Below, in pieces: positions 1-5,557 of a stretch of 5,557 nt of DNA; within the stretch, counting starts at the first letter, position 1, and the number at the start of each line of letters is the position of its first letter. The notes under the pieces were generated by a model. The model was not told the DNA's origin. It did not search any database and worked only from the letters and a program-made list of their open reading frames with translations. The stretch is from Sphingomonas sp. GTDB lineage: Bacteria > Pseudomonadota > Alphaproteobacteria > Sphingomonadales > Sphingomonadaceae. The translations under genes and the position numbers were made by a program. The stretch spans positions 1-5,557 of the forward strand of contig JASLBO010000020.1 in NCBI GenBank assembly GCA_030146605.1. The letters run 5' to 3'.

Positions 1-64
1 GCGTGACCCCGAACCGCCGCTTGCGCTGCGGGATTTCGGCAATCGGCTCGGTCACGGCATCCAT
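1..64 (-). CDS. ntrY: N-terminal fragment of a probable NtrY-type sensor histidine kinase (runs off the left edge)
   Basis: Only the first 21 codons are in the window, starting at the ATG read from 64 downwards: MDAVTEPIAEIPQRKRRFGV, then T. What is visible is a short, polar stretch ending in a basic patch (KRR). That is what usually precedes the first transmembrane helix of NtrY, a membrane sensor kinase with a HAMP-PAS-kinase layout. No membrane segment or catalytic motif can be seen. The name therefore rests on context: in alphaproteobacteria ntrY and ntrX commonly follow ntrB-ntrC on the same strand. The start lies 60 nt beyond the ntrC stop, with no clear Shine-Dalgarno. It could instead be another membrane protein; the fragment is too short to decide. 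Confidence 0.55.
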   Translation of the reverse strand, partial: MDAVTEPIAEIPQRKRRFGVT

Positions 65-124
65 CGTGGCCAGGATACAACGATATTGTGGCCGAAAGAA
101 CACATAATTTTGGGTCAAGCGTCG
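65..124 (-). other. ntrC-ntrY intergenic spacer, AT-richer than its surroundings
   Basis: This 60-nt gap is the only clear break in the ntr gene series. On the minus strand it carries TTGACC (118-113), which resembles a -35 element, followed by an A/T-rich run. There is no -10-like hexamer at 16-18 nt; the nearest candidate, CAATAT, is 24 nt away. A short dyad, ACAA-5 nt-TTGT, lies at 77-89. I see no GC-rich hairpin with a T-run, so no intrinsic terminator. It could hold a weak separate promoter for the ntrY-like gene, but the sequence alone does not show one. Confidence 0.4.
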
Positions 125-1563
<1,439 letters not shown>

Positions 1564-1567
<4 letters not shown>

Positions 1568-2661
1568 GTCGCCCTCGGCAACAGGATGCGGAAAACGGTG
1601 ACCTCGGGCTCGCGCTCGCGGCCATATTGGACGATTCCGCCCATGTCGCGGACCAGTTTCTCGACCAATGGCAACCCCAGCCCCTTCCCTTCCGGATTAC
1701 CCGATACGAACGGCTCGAATAAATGCCCGGCGATGTCGGCCGGCGCGCCCGGGCCATTGTCGATGACGAGGATCTCGATCGGCAGCGGCTGCCGCGGGCG
1801 CCCGGCGCCGGTGCTTACCGACATGCCGTGGCGATAGGCGGTCGCCAGCGTGATCCGCGGCCGGTCGCGCCCGCGCAATACTTCGGCCGCGTTCTTGAGC
1901 AGGTTGAGCAGCACCTGGAGGAAGGCATCGGAATCGATCAGCACCGCCGGCAGCGACGGATCGAATTGCTCCTGGATCGCCATGCCGCGCGCGAACCCCG
2001 CGAGCGCGACCCGTCGGGCGTGATCGAGCAGCGGATAGATGTTGGTCGGCACCAGCTTGAGTGGACGCGTGTCGGTGAAGTCCTGCATCCGGTCGATCAG
2101 CGCGACGATGCGATCGACTTCGGTGGTGATCAGCTGGGTGAGCTCAGCATCTCCCCCGGCACTCTGCAGCAGCTGCGCGGCGCCGCGAATGCCCGAAAGC
2201 GGGTTCTTGATCTCGTGCGCCAGCATCGCCGCCGCGCCCACTGCTGCCCGCGCGCCCGCGGTGCGATCGGCCCCCTGCGCCACCGGGCGCGATTGGGGCG
2301 CATGGTGCAGCGTGACGATCCGCCAGCCGGGCTGGTCGGCGATCGGCGCCTCGACGAAATCGACCCGGATGCGCGGACCCCGAACCGCCTCGATCTCGAT
2401 ATCGAACGCCGCGAAGCCATGCCCGTCGCGGCGGTCGGCATAATCCTCGGGCGGACGCAGCACTGCCTCATAAGGCTGCCCGACCATCGTGGTCTCGCTA
2501 TGGTTGAGCAGCAGTTCGCATGCCGAATTGGCGTGGGCGATGCGGCCGTCGGGATCGATCACCAGCACCGCGACGGGAAGCGCGGCGAAAAGATCGCCAA
2601 AGCCAGGTCCCTTTACCGGTTCCGGCCTGGCGCGCCTCAGGCCGCCGCGCGCGAAGACCAT
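1564..2661 (-). CDS. ntrB: NtrB, nitrogen-regulation PAS-containing sensor histidine kinase/phosphatase
   Basis: A 365-residue soluble kinase with no membrane segment, as expected for NtrB (GlnL). A PAS domain spans about 20-120 ([18 protein letters not shown] at 28-45). The dimerisation/phosphotransfer H-box is [13 protein letters not shown] (148-160) with phosphoacceptor H149. The ATPase domain has an N-box around N257 ([10 protein letters not shown]), a G1 box IDNGPG (300-305), an F-box LFEPF (314-318) and a G2 box GKGLGL (325-330). Family knowledge: NtrB autophosphorylates and transfers phosphate to NtrC, and PII protein switches it to phosphatase mode under nitrogen sufficiency. The ATG lies 25 nt inside the end of dusB. 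No Shine-Dalgarno is visible there, and the next in-frame candidates are not standard start codons, so translation probably depends on ribosomes coming from dusB. Its TGA overlaps the ntrC ATG. The kinase type is certain; the NtrB identity also draws on the NtrC partner. Confidence 0.95.
1572..1576 (-). promoter_or_regulatory. Shine-Dalgarno site of ntrC inside the end of ntrB
   Basis: GAGGG on the minus strand, 4 nt before the ntrC ATG. It is purine-rich and complementary to the 16S anti-SD. Together with the ATGA stop/start overlap it supports this start codon and translational coupling of ntrC to ntrB. The spacing is slightly shorter than the usual optimum. Confidence 0.6.
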
Positions 2662-3635
2662 GGCGCGTAGAATTCGGCGAGCATGTCGAGCACACGCACG
2701 GGATCGGAGATCTTGTTGACGCTGTTGCGGAACTCGGCCGAGCCATGGATGCCCTTGGTGTACCAGCCGATATGCTTGCGCATCATGTTGACGCCGATTT
2801 CATTGCCATAGTGGCCGAGGGTGTCGGCATAATGCTCGACGATCACGCGATATTGTTCGTCCAGCGAAGGCTCGGGGCGCTCGGGCTTGCCCGTGAGGGC
2901 GTCCATCACCTGGCGCAGGATCCACGGTTTGCCATAGGAACCGCGGCCGATCATCACCCCGTCCGCGCCCGATTGGTCCAGCGCAGCCTCGGCATCCTCG
3001 ACGGTGCAGATGTCGCCATTGGCGATCACCGGGATCGTCACTGCATCTTTGACCGTGCGGATGAAGCCCCAATCGGCCGTTCCCTTGTACATCTGGTTGC
3101 GGGTGCGGCCGTGGACGGTGATCATCTTCGCGCCGAGATCCTCGGCGATATGCGCGAGTTCGGGCGCGTTGAGGCTGGAATGGTCCCAGCCCATCCGCAT
3201 CTTGACCGTCACGGGAACGCCGACTGCCTTGACGCACGCCTCGATCAGCGACGCGGCGAGCTTGAGGTCGCGCATCAGCGCCGAGCCCGCGTCGCCACTG
3301 GTCACCTTGCGCACCGGGCAGCCCATGTTGATGTCGACGATCGCGGCGCCGCGATCCTCGCTGAGCTTCGCCGCCTCGGCCATTTCGTGCGGGGTGCAGC
3401 CGACGAGCTGCATCGACACCGGATCCTCGATCGGATCCCATGCGAATTTCTGGAGCGACTGGCGCGTCTCGCGGATCGCGGCCTGGCTCGCGACCATCTC
3501 GGTGACGTTGAGGCCCGAGCCATAGCGCCGCACGATCCGGCGGAACGGCAAATCGGTGACGCCGGTCATCGGCGCGAGCAGCACCGGGGCTTCGACCCGG
3601 ACGGGGCCGATCTGGATGGGGGCGAGTGCGCGCAT
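2637..3635 (-). CDS. dusB: DusB-type tRNA-dihydrouridine synthase (NifR3 family)
   Basis: A 332-residue FMN-dependent TIM-barrel enzyme that reduces specific uridines in the tRNA D-loop to dihydrouridine, using NAD(P)H. Visible family signatures are [12 protein letters not shown] (21-32), [14 protein letters not shown] (76-89), [11 protein letters not shown] (101-111) with the catalytic cysteine C106, VKMRMGW (144-150), VHGRTR (174-179), IANGDI (204-209) and the FMN-phosphate loop MIGRG (228-232). A C-terminal helical tRNA-binding part follows. The ATG at 3635 is chosen because the conserved barrel begins about 16 residues later. An in-frame ATG at 3689 would add 18 basic, cysteine-containing residues not typical of the family. 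The gene leads the ntrB-ntrC series and overlaps ntrB by 25 nt; family knowledge records the same order as nifR3-ntrB-ntrC in other alphaproteobacteria. The Dus family call is firm and the DusB subclass is likely. Confidence 0.95.
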   Translation of the reverse strand: MRALAPIQIGPVRVEAPVLLAPMTGVTDLPFRRIVRRYGSGLNVTEMVASQAAIRETRQSLQKFAWDPIEDPVSMQLVGCTPHEMAEAAKLSEDRGAAIVDINMGCPVRKVTSGDAGSALMRDLKLAASLIEACVKAVGVPVTVKMRMGWDHSSLNAPELAHIAEDLGAKMITVHGRTRNQMYKGTADWGFIRTVKDAVTIPVIANGDICTVEDAEAALDQSGADGVMIGRGSYGKPWILRQVMDALTGKPERPEPSLDEQYRVIVEHYADTLGHYGNEIGVNMMRKHIGWYTKGIHGSAEFRNSVNKISDPVRVLDMLAEFYAPWSSRAAA

Positions 3636-3638
3636 GAT

Positions 3639-3657
3639 CTGCCTGAAAAATAGGCAG
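3639..3657. repeat. Perfect 6-bp inverted repeat between dusB and ispDF
   Basis: CTGCCT (3639-3644) and AGGCAG (3652-3657) are exact reverse complements separated by 7 A/T-rich bases. It ends 3 bp before the dusB start codon and covers the candidate -10 element of that gene. It could be an operator for a dimeric repressor. In a longer dusB transcript it could also form a small hairpin placing AGGCAG, the only SD-like bases, in a stem. There is no T-run after it in either direction, so it is not a normal terminator. Function is inferred only. Confidence 0.4.
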
Positions 3658-3675
3658 CGACGCCTAGCCGCACAA
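3647..3675 (-). promoter_or_regulatory. Weak candidate sigma-70 promoter for dusB-ntrB-ntrC
   Basis: On the minus strand TTGTGC (3675-3670) and TATTTT (3652-3647) are spaced by exactly 17 nt, matching the consensus at three and four of six positions. Initiation 6-7 nt past the -10 would fall near 3640, leaving only about 5 nt of leader, so dusB would be made from a nearly leaderless mRNA. This fits the lack of a good Shine-Dalgarno. The spacer is short, so the promoter must lie about here unless it is inside ispDF. The hexamers are weak. Confidence 0.3.
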
Positions 3676-3712
3676 GCCCGGATTGGCAAGCCGGGGCTTC
3701 CCCGCTACCGGC
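3674..3712. repeat. Cluster of short direct and inverted GC-rich repeats before ispDF
   Basis: AAGCC occurs at 3674-3678 and 3688-3692, 14 bp apart, and inverted as GGCTT at 3695-3699. The second and third copies form the near-palindrome AAGCCGGGGCTT. Several stems compete: CCCGG/CCGGG (3677-3681 with 3691-3695), CGGGG/CCCCG with a 3-nt loop (3692-3696 with 3700-3704) and GCCGG/CCGGC (3690-3694 with 3708-3712). The stretch ends 5 bp before the ispDF start codon. It may be a binding site or leader structure, but 5-bp stems arise readily by chance in GC-rich DNA. Confidence 0.3.
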
Positions 3713-3717
3713 GCCTC

Positions 3718-4860
3718 ATGGGCAGGACTGCAGCGCTGATCGTCGCCGCCGGGCAGGGCATTCGTGCCGGGGGCACCGTACCAAAGCAATTCGCGCCGCT
3801 CGCCGGCAAGCCTTTGCTCGCGCACAGCTATGCCGCCTTCGCCGCACATCCGCAGATCGACCAGGTCCTTGTCGTGATCGGCGAAGGTCAGGAAGCGGCG
3901 CTGGAGAATGTACTCGGCGACGCCGCATTCGTAATCGGCGGTGAAACCCGACGCGAGTCGGTGCGTAACGGCCTTGCTGCGATCGACGCGGAGCGCGTGC
4001 TGATCCACGACGCCGCTCGCCCTTTCGTATCGCATGGCCTGATCGATTCTCTACTGACCGCACTGGACGATCATCACGGCGCCCTGCCCGCCCTCCCCGT
4101 CGCCGACACACTTGCGCGCGGCGGCGTGGCGCTGGGCGAGATCGTGCCTCGCGATGGCCTGATCCGTGTCCAGACCCCGCAGGCGTTCCGCACCGCCGCG
4201 ATCCGCGCGGCGCATAATGCCTGGCCGATAGACCGCGAAGCCACCGACGACGCGCAGATGGTCCGCGCGCTGGGCCATGCGATCGCCCTCGTTCCCGGAG
4301 ACAGTGCGCTGGACAAGATCACCCACCCCGCCGACTTCGCCGCCGCCGAGGCGCGCCACGCCGCTGCAATGCGCGTCCGCACCGCGCAAGGCTATGACGT
4401 CCATCGCTTCGCGGAGGGCGAGGAATTGTGGCTCGGCGGCCTGCTGGTCCCGCACAGCAAGGGCCTGTCGGGGCATAGCGACGCAGATGTCGTCCTCCAC
4501 GCGATCACCGATGCGCTGCTCGGCACGATCGGCGCGGGCGACATCGGCATGCATTTCCCGCCGAGCGATCCGCAATGGCGCGGCGCCGCCTCGGCGCGTT
4601 TCCTCGAACATGCCGCAGGGCTCCTCGGGGCGCAGGGCGGCGTAATCGACTTCATCGACGTGACGATCATCTGCGAGGCGCCCAAGATCGGGCCCCACCG
4701 CGAGGCGATCCGCGCCAGCATCGCCGCGATCCTGCGCCTTGCCGACTCGTCCGTCAGCGTAAAGGCGACCACCACCGAGCGGCTCGGCTTCACCGGCCGC
4801 GGCGAAGGCATGGCCGCGCAGGCGATTGCGACCGTCAGAGTGCCTGCGGACAACGCCTGA
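3718..4860 (+). CDS. ispDF: IspDF, bifunctional MEP cytidylyltransferase / MEcPP synthase
   Basis: A 380-residue cytosolic fusion catalysing two non-consecutive MEP-pathway steps: CTP plus MEP to CDP-ME (IspD), and CDP-ME 2-phosphate to 2-C-methyl-D-erythritol 2,4-cyclodiphosphate with loss of CMP (IspF). The intervening kinase, IspE, is not in the window. The IspD part (about 1-217) has AAGQG (10-14), R16, PKQF with K23 (22-25), GGETRRESVRNGL (74-86), IHDAARPF (96-103), QTPQ (152-155), TDDA (176-179) and K200. The IspF part (about 222-378) has the metal ligands D227 and H229 (GYDVHRF) and H261, then GHSDAD (252-257), GDIGMHFPPSD (274-284) and a C-terminal KATTTERLGFTGRGEGM signature. The linker is very short. 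The ATG at 3718 places the nucleotide-binding loop 9 residues in, as usual; in-frame ATGs at 3556 and 3634 would add non-conserved residues. No Shine-Dalgarno is visible. Both active sites look intact. Confidence 0.97.
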   Translation: MGRTAALIVAAGQGIRAGGTVPKQFAPLAGKPLLAHSYAAFAAHPQIDQVLVVIGEGQEAALENVLGDAAFVIGGETRRESVRNGLAAIDAERVLIHDAARPFVSHGLIDSLLTALDDHHGALPALPVADTLARGGVALGEIVPRDGLIRVQTPQAFRTAAIRAAHNAWPIDREATDDAQMVRALGHAIALVPGDSALDKITHPADFAAAEARHAAAMRVRTAQGYDVHRFAEGEELWLGGLLVPHSKGLSGHSDADVVLHAITDALLGTIGAGDIGMHFPPSDPQWRGAASARFLEHAAGLLGAQGGVIDFIDVTIICEAPKIGPHREAIRASIAAILRLADSSVSVKATTTERLGFTGRGEGMAAQAIATVRVPADNA

Positions 4861-4887
4861 CTCGCCATCGAAACATCCCGGTGGCAC

Positions 4888-4891
4888 AGGG
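4888..4891 (+). promoter_or_regulatory. Shine-Dalgarno-like AGGG of the cinA-type gene
   Basis: AGGG ends 7 nt before the ATG at 4899. This favours that ATG over the in-frame GTG at 4881, which lies upstream of these bases and would have no purine-rich site at a suitable distance. Confidence 0.5.
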
Positions 4892-4898
4892 CCTCCTC

Positions 4899-5429
4899 AT
4901 GGACACGATTCTCCCCGCCCAATTGGTCGACGCGGCGCGCAAGGTGCTGGAGGCGAACCGCGCCGCCGGCCGCCGCATCGTGGTGGCGGAAAGCTGCACC
5001 GGCGGCCTCGTCAGCGCCGCGCTCACCGAAATTCCCGGCTCGTCCGACGTGTTCGAGGCCGGCTTCGTCACCTATTCGAACGAGGCCAAGACCGAAGTGC
5101 TCAAGGTCAGCACCGACGTGCTCGAGACTTTCGGGTCGGTGTCGATCGCAGTGGCATGGAGCATGGCGCAGGGCGCGCTCAAGCGCAGCACCGCCGATGT
5201 CGCGGTGGCGATCACCGGAATCGCCGGCCCCGATGGCGGCAGCGAGAAGAAGCCCGTCGGGACGGTGGTGTTCGCCCAGGCCGAGCGCGGTGCCGATCCG
5301 CAGCACATCGTCGCCGATGCCCGCCATTTCGAAAATAACGGCCGCGCCGGGGTGCGGCTTCAGGCGGCGCTTTGCGCGCTCGAATTGCTGATGCCGGACG
5401 CGCCCGCGGACGCCGGCGAATCGCCGTAG
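4899..5429 (+). CDS. pncC: Stand-alone CinA C-terminal-domain protein, probable nicotinamide-nucleotide amidase
   Basis: A 176-residue cytosolic protein made only of the CinA-C domain, without the N-terminal MoCF-like domain of full-length CinA (over 400 residues). Family knowledge: PncC hydrolyses nicotinamide mononucleotide to nicotinate mononucleotide plus ammonia, returning NMN (for instance from NAD-dependent DNA ligase) to NAD synthesis. Visible motifs are VAESCTGGLVSAAL (29-42) with the probable nucleophile S32, the FVTYSNEAK segment (56-64), and AITGIAGPDGG (104-114) followed by KPVGTV (118-123). The start is the ATG with AGGG 7 nt upstream. It lies 38 nt after ispDF on the same strand with no terminator between, so the two are probably co-transcribed; no pathway link is evident. 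The last 23 codons, rich in Ala, Pro and Asp, overlap a convergent gene on the other strand. The domain call is firm; the enzymatic activity is inferred from the family. Confidence 0.93.
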   Translation: MDTILPAQLVDAARKVLEANRAAGRRIVVAESCTGGLVSAALTEIPGSSDVFEAGFVTYSNEAKTEVLKVSTDVLETFGSVSIAVAWSMAQGALKRSTADVAVAITGIAGPDGGSEKKPVGTVVFAQAERGADPQHIVADARHFENNGRAGVRLQAALCALELLMPDAPADAGESP

Positions 5430-5557
5430 AGCCGCGCCGCGCGCTCCTCGAAGGCGTTGATCATTTTCCGAAGCGCGCGATCGAACACCTGCCCGGCGAG
5501 CATCTCGAACACGCGGTTCTTGAACGCGAAATCGACGCAGAAATCGACGAGGCAGCC
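5360..5557 (-). CDS. C-terminal part of a COQ10/RatA-like SRPBCC (START-fold) protein, running off the right edge
   Basis: The frame is open from the right edge to a TGA at 5362-5360, giving 65 residues. The first part reads VDFCVDFAFKNRVFEMLAGQ, then VFDRALRKMINAFEERA. This matches the end of COQ10-like coenzyme Q-binding proteins: a last beta strand of the VDF type, then the long C-terminal helix with a G-x-V-F motif that closes the lipid pocket. In bacteria this family is annotated either as ubiquinone-binding Coq10 or as RatA ribosome-association toxin; the fragment cannot decide, and Coq10-type respiratory support is the more usual reading in alphaproteobacteria. The final 21 or so residues after RLYG are Ser/Ala/Gly-rich, not conserved in type, and lie entirely opposite the end of the cinA-type gene, a 70-bp tail-to-tail overlap. 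The start and about the first half are outside the window. Confidence 0.82.
   Translation of the reverse strand, partial: GCLVDFCVDFAFKNRVFEMLAGQVFDRALRKMINAFEERAARLYGDSPASAGASGISNSSAQSAA

Noticed and set aside
3692..3704. CGGGG-CTT-CCCCG as an intrinsic terminator
   Set aside because: The stem is only 5 bp and there is no T-run after it on either strand. It also lies upstream of ispDF and upstream of dusB, where a terminator is not expected.
3683..3711. TTGGCA with TACCGG 17 nt later as an ispDF promoter, or TTGGCA as a sigma-54 -24 element
   Set aside because: TACCGG matches the -10 consensus at only two positions, and no TTGC-type -12 element follows at the spacing sigma-54 needs.
3556..3717. 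Upstream in-frame starts for ispDF at 3556 or 3634
   Set aside because: The extra residues are basic and not IspD-like, the 3556 start would overlap dusB divergently, and the IspD nucleotide loop normally lies within about 10 residues of the N-terminus, as it does from 3718. The CATG at 3633-3636, which gives an ATG on both strands, is taken as coincidence.
4051..4887. Minus-strand open frames opposite ispDF and the cinA-type gene (4051-4887, 4392-5327)
   Set aside because: They lie fully antisense to two well-conserved enzymes, show no domain motifs and have the same GC-driven composition as the other shadow frames.
5360..5557. Right-edge gene as evidence of a toxin-antitoxin system
   Set aside because: RatA-family naming comes from COQ10-like sequence similarity. 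No antitoxin-like partner is visible in the window, and the fold is equally that of a ubiquinone-binding protein.

Overview
The window is a high-GC chromosomal segment of housekeeping and central-regulation genes. It most likely comes from an alphaproteobacterium of the Sphingomonadales type. Three things suggest this: the order dusB (nifR3)-ntrB-ntrC-(ntrY) on one strand, a single-chain IspD-IspF fusion on the other, and an adjacent stand-alone CinA-C amidase gene next to a COQ10/RatA-like gene. The assignment is inferred from gene order and protein character; no database search was made.

Left part (1-3635), minus strand, transcribed right to left: dusB (tRNA-dihydrouridine synthase), ntrB (PAS-containing sensor kinase of nitrogen control) and ntrC (sigma-54 activator), then the first 21 codons of a gene whose position fits ntrY. 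dusB/ntrB overlap by 25 nt and ntrB/ntrC by 4 nt (ATGA), so these three read as one translationally coupled operon. A 60-nt AT-richer gap separates ntrC from the next gene. NtrB would phosphorylate NtrC on Asp53, and NtrC would then drive sigma-54 promoters of nitrogen-assimilation genes.

Middle (3636-3717): an 82-nt divergent intergenic region. It holds a weak candidate dusB promoter, a perfect 6-bp inverted repeat lying across its -10 element, and a cluster of small GC-rich repeats close to the ispDF start.

Right part (3718-5429), plus strand: ispDF (bifunctional MEP-pathway enzyme for isoprenoid precursors), followed after 38 nt by a stand-alone CinA C-terminal-domain protein (PncC-type nicotinamide-nucleotide amidase). 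At the right edge, the C-terminal 65 codons of a COQ10/RatA-like SRPBCC protein run on the minus strand and overlap the 3' end of the cinA-type gene tail-to-tail by 70 bp.

I saw no mobile elements, CRISPR arrays, tRNA or rRNA genes, or phage genes, and no convincing new system. The points worth a second look are small: the architecture of the divergent promoter region, the convergent overlap, and the gene junctions.
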